From an uncultured Anaerolineae bacterium (GTDB lineage Bacteria > Chloroflexota > Anaerolineae > Anaerolineales > Villigracilaceae), in contig CAIJPN010000184.1 in the NCBI GenBank assembly GCA_903822545.1, positions 1-38,693 of the forward strand: a stretch of 38,693 bases of DNA. The letters run 5' to 3'. Both the position numbers and the translations under genes were made by a program. The notes below the pieces were generated by a model, which saw nothing but the letters and a program-made list of their open reading frames with translations, searched no databases and had not been told where the DNA came from. Below are positions 26,001 through 32,800 of this stretch, piece after piece (position 1 is the stretch's first letter; every line of letters starts with the position of its first letter).

Positions 26001-26269
26001 GCCTCGAGGGCTTTTAATTCATCCAACCTGTCAGACAGAATCACCACCGGCACATGCGGCGCCTGGCGATGGAGTGCTTCAAATGCGGGTAGTGCTGCCA
26101 GAATAATATCGAATGTTGCGCCTGCCAATTGCAACAGCCCGGCCTGACTGTTTTCAACCGCGCACACTTCAAATGTATTCAACGAATCTTTGTTCAGTTC
26201 AGATTGTATGAGCAATACATCGGCTGGGTTGTTTTCAACCAACAAGATTTTGATGTTCGTATTGATCAT
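20090..26269 (-). CDS. giant soluble hybrid histidine kinase (REC-PAS/GAF array-HisKA-HATPase-REC)
   Basis: A 2059-residue protein without membrane helices. Order: receiver-like domain (5-120); PAS 140-275 and 285-412; GAF 417-570; PAS 577-693, 700-825, 830-953, 960-1078 and 1085-1205; GAF 1222-1398; PAS 1412-1535 and 1541-1662; HisKA with His1690 in MSHELRTPLNG; HATPase with SNAVKFT, DTGIG (1839-1843) and GTGLGL (1869-1874); receiver 1938-2057 with Asp1989 in LMDIQMPEIDG. The linkers repeat the DITERK signature after each PAS. The first receiver lacks the phosphoacceptor Asp: ILAALPAFEAL replaces the usual LLDLSLP. It presumably integrates several cytoplasmic signals and autophosphorylates, passing phosphate to Asp1989. 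The output partner is unknown. GAGGAG precedes the ATG. It is divergent from the second kinase. Confidence 0.95.
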   Translation of the reverse strand: MINTNIKILLVENNPADVLLIQSELNKDSLNTFEVCAVENSQAGLLQLAGATFDIILAALPAFEALHRQAPHVPVVILSDRLDELKALEAIQAGAQDYLLKDTAGYSMAARVVRHAIERQKLIRKVEESDSRYQALHQSDERYQQFISQSFEGIYLTGFDQPIDTSLPIEEQIDAIYANAYMAESNQALADMYHLPSVDVLIGVRMIDAHGGKDNPVNRATFRKFIANGYKSVNDETFEYTADGQPIWCLSNTIGTVENGKLVRMWGTSIDITERKLAEEKLRKNQQLLQESQVIANLHSWMLDLKTGMFELNTTIAPEIELPARVTNVDTLLALIHPLDRYKVKAAWQAAIPNLTTADQAYNENNAVDVEFRIMANQDVRWIHMKARLLLDENGQPAFVNGVAQDITQRKQFEELVQAQRDLARIISMFTTGQAPWPACLETVLSVSGMDCGGIYMLDQKLQRLKMVYHAGLSAEFTASVSSYELASPSARVVMNGQPIYFDRQELSVHPHHQRERMGALAVIPIHYQGQVLGSMNIGSHILDVVPPLTRQTLETLATEVGNLAIALHTQSALRESEEKYRSLVNCQEAAIATIDAEGVFHYINDIGAQELGASPEQIVGGKIHDFFPESTLMLRFNMVLQVFANGQGNVYEISEPLPTGNRWWRISAQPVRDADGRVILAMINSLDITEQKRMDEILKVEQNRFASLAATVPGAICTFRLSADGRLNIPYASAAFEDLYGLKLADLANNIDALTQRVPPEQIDLLMKAIEVSAHTLKPWHNEYLYNHPVKGMIWLEGHSTPIRETDGSIVWHGITIDVTERKRIDVELRKSEALLREAQRIGRIGHVEWVAPNATLVFSDELYNILELPRDSDPPTHATIGNLMDPADLKNLLEWQRKLLASQGDLDYEYPVYLPSGRKRWLHEQVKISYDENGRPARTMGIIQDITEQKLAEENLHASTHKFNDLFNNVPLEGIIYRLVHDEHGEIIDWEISDINPLGAQSLGKPADELIGKRASELFGMGTMSGYIDISRQVVASGQARLFETHFEGNNRSYMSSVFMVGQEHYANISVDITERKTAELTLRQSEKRFATIVQHSPLGIVISRRRDNVIIEVNLAWVNLLGYERQEIIGATALGLGIWDDPQQRADLLSGLEGGQPVHDFETILCSKNGQKRTVLMSAEIIEIENEPCLLAQIIDISARKKSEEERQKLMETLNARTKDLSLLVEAGRALGQTLNPKEIYSTIYRYASAALPCDMLIVSSFDPQTELLTCQHMESEYGAQDVSGFPPIPLEPPGRGTQSLVIRSGESLLLPDYIQAMKTAKTSYHINEKAQIVDEPPEDAETTRSAIIVPLTEEGKVAGALQIFSMVKNSHTEDHLRFLEALAFRASAALSNARLFTELENRVRARTKEIESTRQRLELATRAAGMGVWEWNMHTGQLLWDEQMYAINGISHEAFDGTMATLFKIVHPDDVARLMDSAQSAIENAVYTPIEYRILRNGGMGYIRAHGVVVNNSDHQVDQIIGVIQDITQEKLAENALRENEETYRALFENANDAIFLLDPHARVIRVNPHCGQLLGYTSTEMIGRKSSDFVLATELEDAFNRFVCILRGDTVPSYERTLVCKNGTLILSEINLSLIRDENHKPKFVQSVIRDITARKQVEETLRLANAELERAMRMKDEFLANMSHELRTPLNGILGLSEILLDGMRGPLNMYQQKYVRTIDASGRHLLSLINDLLDLSKIEAGKLELHTETVFINDVCQASLAFVKEQAIKKFIALEYLPDSRVSTISVDQLRLKQILVNLLSNAVKFTPLNGRVILQIHANAPQNCIELMVKDTGIGISQADLARLFKPFTQVDTSLTRQYDGTGLGLALVKRLAEMHNGTVTVTSQVGSGSCFTVTLPWHTIPGLEQPLDIPESHHQEEPATPGIPAAQYLGVVLLAEDNEINVVTTGDYLESIGYRIIIATNGREALEKAVQTPPDIILMDIQMPEIDGLEAIRRMRTMPQFKHTPIIALTALAMNEDRERCLAAGANEYVSKPVGLRNLSTLMSELLHKK

Positions 26270-26734
26270 GATATGTCTCCTCAGCAGGCGTCACCACTCC
26301 TGATAAGATGATCACCCGCTGCACTAACCCTGATGCGGTTCTTTGGGTGGCGCTGGCCATGGCGTTTCCCAAGGCAATGTCAGTATGAAGAAATTGGCTT
26401 GTTCGTAGGCGCTTTTTCAGACGATCTGCCGTTATACTGGATCGCAAGCCTGGTTTTTTTTGTTGCTCAAAAGGTCAGGGCCGGCGAAGCGAGTTGTCAA
26501 CTCCAGCTCCATACCAAACCGCGGGTTGGTATGGGGCTGCTCGTATGCTTGAAATGTGCGGGGTTATGCATTTACAGCGTCTTAGTATATCCCAAGTCAT
26601 TTGGGTATGATTATTTTGATAGTGTGTTGCATGGAAACAATACCTAAGGATTATAATAATTTCTTTCTTGGGGAATTTCATTTGAAATAGATGCAAAACT
26701 TGGCATTTATGTATCCTGGTTGTGTGAGGTGAAA
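26270..26734. promoter_or_regulatory. divergent intergenic region with three palindromes
   Basis: This 465-bp region separates two divergent sensor kinase genes and has no convincing gene. Palindromes: GAGTTG-T-CAACTC (26491-26503), a 26-bp one with arms CCATACCAA and TTGGTATGG (26509-26534), and CCCAAGTCATTTGGG (26591-26605). The first two are only five bp apart and could be operators or hairpins. A short AT-rich run with TATAAT (26653-26658) could be a -10 box for the plus-strand kinase gene. No known binding-site consensus is recognised. Confidence 0.5.
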
Positions 26735-29089
26735 ATGGATTTGCCGTCGCATAATAAAATACGTCTCCTGCCTATGCAATTGGTTTTTGTGCTTCCATAT
26801 GTTTTTTTGACCATTGTCACGGTAGGGCTGGTTGGGTACGTTGTGCTTTCAAATGGGCAAAATGCAGTGAATGAAGTTGCACATCAGATGCGCAGTGAGC
26901 TGGTCTGGCGTGTTAAAACGCGCATTGAAAGCTCCCTGGATGTTCCCCATCAGATTAACCATGTGAATGAAAGCATCCTGGAACAAAAGCTGGTGAATCT
27001 GGCTAGCGCCAAAGACCTCCAGCAATATTTCCTGGGAATGGTCAAAAACTACCCCACCATCACCAGCATCTATTTTGGCAATACCAGCGGCGGCCTGGCT
27101 GGCAGCGGGCGGGAAGGCCCCGGCGGGGAGTATTACACCTACTCAACCGAGAATTTCCAGGCTGGTACCTTCACAAAATATAGTGTGGATGCCAGCGGGA
27201 AAGCGGCATCCTTGTTGACCACTGTCCCGAATTTTGATGCACGTACACGGCCCTGGTATATCAACGCGGCTGGCAAAACCTCGGCTGGCTGGAGCCAGAT
27301 TTACATCCTGTTCACATCGCAAGATATGGCCATTGCCGCCAGCACCCCGGTCTATGATGCCAACCAACAGCTTTTGGGCGTGCTTTCTGTGGATATTTTC
27401 CTGGCACAGATTAGCAGCTATCTCCAGACCATTGACCTGCCCGGGGATGGGGAAATCTTCATCGTGGAACCCAACGGTTTGCTGGTGGCAACTTCCACCG
27501 GGGAGAAAATGTTCGTCGATGGTAACAATGACGGGGTGATGGAACGCGTCCAGGCAGACAAAAGCACATCGCCGATGGTCAGCCGCGCGGCAGAATATCT
27601 AAAAAGTAAGTATGGCAGGGATTATGCCAATCTCCCCTGGTTGGAATACCAGCTTGAATTTGATATGAATGGCAGCCGTCAGTTTTTGCAGATGCTGCCC
27701 TTGGAAGACCCGTATGGCTTGCGCTGGATGATTGTGGTTGTGGTGCCGGAATCCAGTTTTATGTCTGAGATCAATACCAGTAAGCGATCGACAGCCTATA
27801 TCACCATCCTGGGGATGCTGGTTTCCATTTTGGTCAGCATTTTCATCGCCCAAAAGATCAGCCGCCGGATTCACTGGTTGGGGGTGCAAGCTGAATCCAT
27901 CGCCAGGGGCGAGTGGATTGAGGGCATCCAGGCTACCAGCGGGATCAATGAATTGCGCAAATTGGAGATTTCTTTTGCCTGGATGCAGAGTCAACTGCGG
28001 AAAACGCTCGACAGCCTGACCAGCGAAATTACTGAAAGAAAACAGGCTGAAGTGGCTCTCAGGGAGAGTGAGATCAAATTTCGCAGTGTGATCGAACAAT
28101 CTCAGGAAGGTTTTGTCTTGATCAATGAACAGGGGCTTGTCGTGGAGTGGAATCGTGGGATTCAGCAAATTACAGGGATTCCCGCTCCAGAGGCAGTTGG
28201 CCAGCCCATCTGGGATCTGCAATATAGGATTATGCTGCCCGAACGCCGCCAAGATGCAAATATGGCGCTTTTGAAGGCACGCACCCTGGCAGGCTTCCAG
28301 GAACGCCAGGCTCCCTGGCTCAACAGCAGCAATCGAGGTGAAATCCTGTGTACGGACGGTCACCGTAAATTCGTCCAGATGAGCACATACGGTGTCTTGG
28401 TGGGTGAAAAGTTCATGATTGGCGGATCTATGCACGATATCACCGAAGAACGCCAGGCGCTGCTGGAAAAAGAAACCTTGTTGCGCGAGTTGTATCATCG
28501 CACCAAGAATAATATGCAGGTAATCTCGTCCCTGCTGGCTTTGCAGCAGGATTACACCGCCAACCAGGAAGTTATTGCGCTGGTCGAGGAAATGCGCGGG
28601 CGAATCAATTCGATGGCGATGGTGCATGAAAAGCTATATCAATCGCGCAATCTTTCCAGTATCGATATGTCAGAATATATCCGCGATCTGGCCGACTTGC
28701 TGCGGAAAAGTTATGCTTTTTCTGATGAAGTCAATATGCGTTATGAGATGGATAGTGTTTTTGTGTTGATTGATACGGCTATCCCCTGTGGCCTGATGGT
28801 TAACGAACTGGTCTCCAATGCCCTGAAATATGGTTTCCCGGCGGGGCGCTCTGGCGAAATCGTGATTACGCTTAAAAACACCACCGAACAGATTGTTTCC
28901 CTGACCATTTCAGACAATGGTGTGGGGTTCCCACCGGGATTTGATCCACGTTCGCACGGCAAGTTGGGCACCGAAACCATTTTTGCGTTGGGCGAAGCGC
29001 AGCTTGGCGGCAAGGTCGAATTTTTCTCAAATAACGGTGTAACCTGCTCGATCGTCTTTGATAACAATTCTTATACTCCCAGGGTATGA
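26735..29089 (+). CDS. dCache-HAMP-PAS sensor histidine kinase (HisKA_2 type)
   Basis: A 784-residue membrane kinase. Membrane helices near residues 13-36 and 353-375 bracket a double-Cache sensor region (about 40-330), which contains FDARTRPWY, a common Cache motif. A HAMP linker (about 376-428), a PAS domain (about 440-565) and a HisKA_2 dimerisation domain follow, with phospho-acceptor His588 in LYHRTKNNMQ. The ATPase has NELVSNALKYGFP and DNGVGFP; the second glycine box is replaced by LGTETIFALGEAQLGG, known in this kinase subfamily. Extracellular small-molecule sensing is inferred. GAGGTGAAA before the ATG at 26735 decides the start over a TTG at 26720. The response regulator follows six bp later. 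Confidence 0.94.
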   Translation: MDLPSHNKIRLLPMQLVFVLPYVFLTIVTVGLVGYVVLSNGQNAVNEVAHQMRSELVWRVKTRIESSLDVPHQINHVNESILEQKLVNLASAKDLQQYFLGMVKNYPTITSIYFGNTSGGLAGSGREGPGGEYYTYSTENFQAGTFTKYSVDASGKAASLLTTVPNFDARTRPWYINAAGKTSAGWSQIYILFTSQDMAIAASTPVYDANQQLLGVLSVDIFLAQISSYLQTIDLPGDGEIFIVEPNGLLVATSTGEKMFVDGNNDGVMERVQADKSTSPMVSRAAEYLKSKYGRDYANLPWLEYQLEFDMNGSRQFLQMLPLEDPYGLRWMIVVVVPESSFMSEINTSKRSTAYITILGMLVSILVSIFIAQKISRRIHWLGVQAESIARGEWIEGIQATSGINELRKLEISFAWMQSQLRKTLDSLTSEITERKQAEVALRESEIKFRSVIEQSQEGFVLINEQGLVVEWNRGIQQITGIPAPEAVGQPIWDLQYRIMLPERRQDANMALLKARTLAGFQERQAPWLNSSNRGEILCTDGHRKFVQMSTYGVLVGEKFMIGGSMHDITEERQALLEKETLLRELYHRTKNNMQVISSLLALQQDYTANQEVIALVEEMRGRINSMAMVHEKLYQSRNLSSIDMSEYIRDLADLLRKSYAFSDEVNMRYEMDSVFVLIDTAIPCGLMVNELVSNALKYGFPAGRSGEIVITLKNTTEQIVSLTISDNGVGFPPGFDPRSHGKLGTETIFALGEAQLGGKVEFFSNNGVTCSIVFDNNSYTPRV

Positions 29090-29095
29090 TCAGGT

Positions 29096-29464
29096 ATGAG
29101 CAAAAAAATTACATTCATTATTGTCGAGGACGAAGCCCTTTTTTCGTTACACCTGGCCCGCCAGCTTCACCGCAAAGGGTACGATGTTATTGGGCGTTTT
29201 GTTTCTGGCGAACAGGCGGTGGATTACACCCGGAATCACATCCCAGATGTGGTGACAATGGATATTGGTTTGCATGGCAGGTGGAACGGCGTCGAAACTG
29301 CTCACAAGTTGCGCGAATTCACCCAGGCCCCCATCATTTTTATCACCGGCTATTCCCAAAAAGAGATAATCGATCGCGCGCTGCAAATTGAGCGGGCCTA
29401 CTACCTGCCAAAACCGTTGAATGACCGGGAATTTAATTCCATCCTGGAAAAAGTGCTGTCTTAA
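29096..29464 (+). CDS. single-domain response regulator
   Basis: A 122-residue receiver domain with no output domain. Acidic residues EDE (11-13) and the phospho-acceptor Asp56 in VVTMDIGLHG are present, with Thr in IFITGYS and Lys in YLPKPLN completing the active site. This CheY-like protein is most likely phosphorylated by the HisKA_2 kinase encoded six bp upstream; that pairing is typical for the kinase class. It must act through protein contacts, possibly with a separate effector or phosphorelay protein not found in the window. Confidence 0.93.
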   Translation: MSKKITFIIVEDEALFSLHLARQLHRKGYDVIGRFVSGEQAVDYTRNHIPDVVTMDIGLHGRWNGVETAHKLREFTQAPIIFITGYSQKEIIDRALQIERAYYLPKPLNDREFNSILEKVLS

Positions 29465-29598
29465 AACATCAACATCGCCTGACATTGGCCCTGAGCGTCA
29501 AACCCAGGGAACGTTGATACGAAGCATCATGTGACTCCGCTATTTATTCTATTTTTCATCATCATCTGCCTCCCCCGCTGGGGCAGGGGACTCACGCA
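29465..29598. other. intergenic region before MITE copy 2
   Basis: No gene, promoter or clear terminator is seen in this part of the 500-bp gap between the response regulator and the M42 genes. The rest of the gap is filled by the MITE and hairpins listed separately. Confidence 0.5.
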
Positions 29599-29763
29599 AA
29601 AATTATGGCTCTACCGTTTTTGGTGTGAAAATCTGTAGGGGCGACCCTTCAAAGCATAAACAGGCCCATTTTTGCAGGGAATTCAAGCACAAATCCAAGA
29701 TTTTTCGCACGGGGCGGGTCGCCCCTACCCGTTCCCCATTAAAAACGGGAGAGCCAAAATTAT
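29599..29763. mobile_element. ISL3-like MITE, copy 2, with 8-bp target duplication
   Basis: A 149-bp element at 29607-29755 begins GGCTCTACCGTTTTT and ends AAAAACGGGAGAGCC (14 of 15 positions paired). An exact direct repeat AAAATTAT flanks it (29599-29606 and 29756-29763). The ends, the GTAGGGGCGACCCTTC stretch and the GGGCGGGTCGCCCCTACCC stretch match copy 1 at 3528-3693, while the middle differs. Different duplications at the two sites show independent insertion events. No coding capacity. Confidence 0.9.
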
Positions 29764-29828
29764 TTAAAGCCCATCCCCCCACCGGAACGTGTGCCCGTCA
29801 GGGCAGAAGGATGGGGGTGGGAAAAATA

Positions 29829-29855
29829 AAACGCCCGGCGGCGTTCCGGGCGTTT
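29829..29855. terminator. GC-rich hairpin, possible terminator
   Basis: Arms AAACGCCCGG (29829-29838) and CCGGGCGTTT (29846-29855) pair exactly around a 7-nt loop. The short A and T runs could support termination in either direction, between the response regulator (+) and the M42 gene (-). Confidence 0.55.
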
Positions 29856-29874
29856 GGGAAAAGGGCGGGCAAAA

Positions 29875-29960
29875 TGTAAGGGCGCGTGAAAAATCGCCTA
29901 TTTATGCCAGGGTTTCTTGCGAAAACAAATCAGGTTATGCCCTGGCAGGTCGCCCTTACA
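29875..29960. repeat. nested inverted repeat related to the MITE core
   Basis: Outer arms TGTAAGGGCG (29875-29884) and CGCCCTTACA (29951-29960) pair exactly; inner arms TGCCAGGG (29905-29912) and CCCTGGCA (29940-29947) also pair. The outer word resembles the GTAGGGGCG/CGCCCCTAC core of the MITEs, but the ends and flanking duplication of those elements are absent. It ends three bp from the stop codon of the M42 gene and may serve as its transcript end. Confidence 0.65.
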
Positions 29961-29963
29961 CTG

Positions 29964-30953
29964 TTAAATTTCGACCGGGTTCGAGAGCATCGCCGCGATG
30001 AGTTTGACGGCGTTCTGCACATCGTTGTAATCCACCATCTCGCTCGGCGCATGGACGTAGCGGCACGGGATGGAGATGCAGCCCACCGGCACACCGGCGC
30101 GCGAAACCTGCATGGCGGTGGCGTCGGTGGTGCCGCCCAGCAGCACTTCGCGCTGGTACGGGATTTTGTTCTTTTCGGCGGTGGATGTCATCCAGTGGAT
30201 GATGCGTGGGTCAGCCAGCATCCCGCCATCTTTGACCTTGATGGCCGGGCCGTTGCCCAGTGCCACGATAAAGTTCTTGATGCCGGGGGTGTCGCCCCAG
30301 CCAGTGACATCGATGCTGAAGCCCAAATCGGGGGCCACACCATAGGCCGATGTCCCGGCGCCGCGCAGTCCAACTTCTTCTTGCACAGTGAAAACGAAAT
30401 ACACCTCGTGCGGCGTCTCTTTCAGCGCGCGCAGGGCTTCAATCGCCACCGCACAGCCGATGCGGTCGTCCATGCTTTTCGCCACCAGGCGGTCACCCAG
30501 ATCCATGAAAGTGCGGTCAAAGCCACAGACATCGCCAACCTTAACGGGGTGATTCTTGTCGCTGGTCGCGCCCACGTCGATATAAAACTTCTCGATGGCC
30601 GGGGTGTCGCTTGGCTTTTCAATCGGCTCGGCGTAAATCACGCCCCGCGTGCCGTTGACGAAACGCACCCGCCCGCCCATCATGTTCTGCGGGCGCACAC
30701 CGCCAATATTGGTGAAACGCACAAAACCTTTTGCGTCGATGTGGGTGGCAATCAGGCCGATTTCGTCCATGTGCGCCGCGATCATGATCTTTTTGCCGCC
30801 TTTGGGGCCTTTGCGCACGATCAGGCTGCCCATCTGGTCAACGCGCACTTCATCAGCCAGCGGCGTCACCTCGGCGCGGATCACATCACGGATGGCGCCT
30901 TCATAACCGGAGGGGGAGAAAGTTTCAGTCAGTTTTTGAATGAGTTGTTTCAT
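29964..30953 (-). CDS. M42 family metallopeptidase (copy A)
   Basis: A 329-residue aminopeptidase of family M42 (TET/endoglucanase-M type). Metal-binding and catalytic motifs are complete: AHMDEIG, MDDRIG, QEEVGLRG, SIDVTG and the C-terminal YVHAPSE. Members form hollow 12-subunit complexes that trim short peptides to amino acids in the cytoplasm. AAGGA precedes the ATG. It is the last gene of a four-gene minus-strand cluster, 58 bp after the S51-like gene. Cleavage preference cannot be read. Confidence 0.95.
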   Translation of the reverse strand: MKQLIQKLTETFSPSGYEGAIRDVIRAEVTPLADEVRVDQMGSLIVRKGPKGGKKIMIAAHMDEIGLIATHIDAKGFVRFTNIGGVRPQNMMGGRVRFVNGTRGVIYAEPIEKPSDTPAIEKFYIDVGATSDKNHPVKVGDVCGFDRTFMDLGDRLVAKSMDDRIGCAVAIEALRALKETPHEVYFVFTVQEEVGLRGAGTSAYGVAPDLGFSIDVTGWGDTPGIKNFIVALGNGPAIKVKDGGMLADPRIIHWMTSTAEKNKIPYQREVLLGGTTDATAMQVSRAGVPVGCISIPCRYVHAPSEMVDYNDVQNAVKLIAAMLSNPVEI

Positions 30954-31011
30954 GGAAAATCCTTTTTATTCACATTATGGAGTGCGGAAGCTCACTTCCG
31001 CAGCGCAAAAG

Positions 31012-31728
31012 TCAAGGTAAATGCAACTTCTCACCAGCCGCAAAACTCAAAACCTGTTGGTGCGTGATGACGAACACCTTCCGGCATCCCATCACCTGCC
31101 ACTCGCCGCCGAGATGCCCCACCAGCGCAGTATCTTCATCCAGGCCGAGCACATACTCATCTGCGGGCAAAAGCGCCTGTAAAACCGGCAACGTTATTCC
31201 ACGCCAGGCCAGCATCCGGTCAAAGTGCGGGAAAATGTGCGCTTTTGACAGCAGCCCAAAGGCTTTTTGCTGGCGCAGGCCGAAAGAGCGCATATCCGGC
31301 AGGAATTCGCCCAGGAACATCGCCCCGGCGGAACAGCCCGCGAAGGCTGCTCCCCGCCCTGTCGCTTTTATGACCGCTTCCCAGGCTTTACTGCCCCGCA
31401 GCGTTTCGTACAGATACCCCGGCTTGCCACCAGAAAAATAAATCAGGTCGGCCCCGGCAATTTGATCCGCGAAACGCGCATCTTCGGCAGATTCCCGATC
31501 AACGATAGGCAGCCCGCTGACATCTGCGCCCAGCGCCCGGAAGTGCTCCTCGCCCATGCGCATCCAGCGTCCCCAGGATTCTTCGCCTTCCTGCCCGGCG
31601 GCGGTTGGGAGACAAACCACTCGCGGGGTTTTGCCCGCCGGGGCGGCTGCATCCAGCAAGAACCGGTCAACAGCGTTCATCACGGGCAGGTATTCGCCCG
31701 AGCCGAGCAGCGCCACCAGGCCGTTCAT
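31012..31728 (-). CDS. S51-like peptidase / type 1 glutamine amidotransferase-like protein
   Basis: A 238-residue protein of the peptidase S51 superfamily (dipeptidase E and cyanophycinase relatives). It begins VALLGSGEYL and has FSGGKPGYLYETL and the nucleophile elbow FAGCSAGAM, with Ser133 as the likely nucleophile. A signal peptide is lacking, so it acts in the cytoplasm. Relatives cut Asp-X dipeptides or cyanophycin, but some of this family have no known substrate. It lies between M42 genes with a four-bp gap upstream and is probably co-translated, which suggests a part in peptide recycling. There is no clear Shine-Dalgarno sequence. Confidence 0.85.
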   Translation of the reverse strand: MNGLVALLGSGEYLPVMNAVDRFLLDAAAPAGKTPRVVCLPTAAGQEGEESWGRWMRMGEEHFRALGADVSGLPIVDRESAEDARFADQIAGADLIYFSGGKPGYLYETLRGSKAWEAVIKATGRGAAFAGCSAGAMFLGEFLPDMRSFGLRQQKAFGLLSKAHIFPHFDRMLAWRGITLPVLQALLPADEYVLGLDEDTALVGHLGGEWQVMGCRKVFVITHQQVLSFAAGEKLHLP

Positions 31729-31732
31729 GCGA

Positions 31733-32797
31733 TTATCGGCGTTCCTCGGCCAGCAAATCGGGGGAGATGCGTTTTAGCGCGGCAGAGAGCAGCGCCAGCG
31801 AGTTCTTCCAGTCATCCAGCCGCGCAATCGAGGCAGCCGAGTGAGTATAGCGATGCGGCACCGAAACCGAAACGGTCGGAATGCCCGCCCGCACCTTATG
31901 GATCGCGCCGCCATCCGTCCCGCCGCCGCCCGGCTGCCGGTACTGATACGGGATTTTCTCCTCGTCGCCGGTCGCGCTCAGGAAACGGATCAGGCGCTGG
32001 TCGTTCAGGGTTCCAGCGTCAGCTGTGTAAATGGCCGGGCCGCTGCCCAGCTTGGTGTTGTAGGAAATGTTCTCGCTGCCGTCAAACATCGGCTGGTCGT
32101 TGGCGGGGGTTGAATCCACCGCAATGGCCAGGTCGGGGTTGAAATGATAAGCCGCCACCCGCGCCCCGCGCAGGCCGATTTCCTCCTGCACCGAGAAAGA
32201 CAGGCACAAATCCACATTGGCAGGCGGGTTTTTCAGCAGGTCGATCAAAATCGCCACGCCGATGCGGTTGTCGATGGCCTTCGAGATGATGGCCGGGCCA
32301 TTACGCTTGAAATTCGGCACAAACGCCGCGCGCTCGCCAATTTTGGCCTTACCCGCGCCGCCCGGTCCCAGATCGATTTTCAACTGGTCGAGCGGGATTT
32401 TGCGCTGGCGCTCTTCTGCCGTAGTCAGGTGGATGGGCCGCGCCCCGATGACACCCGGCAGTTTGCCCTTGCCGACCACCACGGCCCGCCCCGGAAGCTG
32501 GCGCACGTCGATGCCGCCCACCAGTTCGAAGCGGTACAGGCCTTCGCCTTCGTCGCTCACCAGCATAAAACCGACTTCATCCATGTGACAATCGAGCATC
32601 ACGCGCAGGCGGGAGCCGTCAGAAGTGCCGGACTTTGTCACCAGCACATTCCCCAGCGCATCGACTTTAACCTCGTCGGCGTAGGGTTTCACTTCTTCCA
32701 GCACAATTTTGCGCACTTCGCCTTCATCGCCCGAAACGGCGCTGGCGTTGCACAGCTTTTCGAGCAGTTTGATCTGTTTTTCGGTGATATTTGGCAT
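31733..32797 (-). CDS. M42 family metallopeptidase (copy B)
   Basis: A 354-residue M42 aminopeptidase. It opens KLLEKLCNASAVSGDEGEVR, the usual family N-terminus. Ligand motifs are DCHMDEVG, IDNRIG, QEEIGLRG, AVDSTP and YTHSAAS; all metal-binding positions are kept. GGGAAG precedes the ATG, and the gene begins three bp after copy C ends. Copies A, B and C differ clearly in sequence, so they are old paralogues and may have different side-chain preferences or mix in one complex. Confidence 0.95.
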   Translation of the reverse strand: MPNITEKQIKLLEKLCNASAVSGDEGEVRKIVLEEVKPYADEVKVDALGNVLVTKSGTSDGSRLRVMLDCHMDEVGFMLVSDEGEGLYRFELVGGIDVRQLPGRAVVVGKGKLPGVIGARPIHLTTAEERQRKIPLDQLKIDLGPGGAGKAKIGERAAFVPNFKRNGPAIISKAIDNRIGVAILIDLLKNPPANVDLCLSFSVQEEIGLRGARVAAYHFNPDLAIAVDSTPANDQPMFDGSENISYNTKLGSGPAIYTADAGTLNDQRLIRFLSATGDEEKIPYQYRQPGGGGTDGGAIHKVRAGIPTVSVSVPHRYTHSAASIARLDDWKNSLALLSAALKRISPDLLAEERR

Positions 32798-32800
32798 GGG

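Noticed and set aside
20090-29464. The two kinases and the response regulator as one phosphorelay
   Set aside because: They are divergently transcribed and no histidine phosphotransfer domain is present; only the HisKA_2 kinase and regulator pair is supported.
29886-31067. A 393-codon plus-strand open frame opposite M42 copy A
   Set aside because: It runs through a repeat and then antisense to a certain M42 gene; the translation has no recognisable fold.
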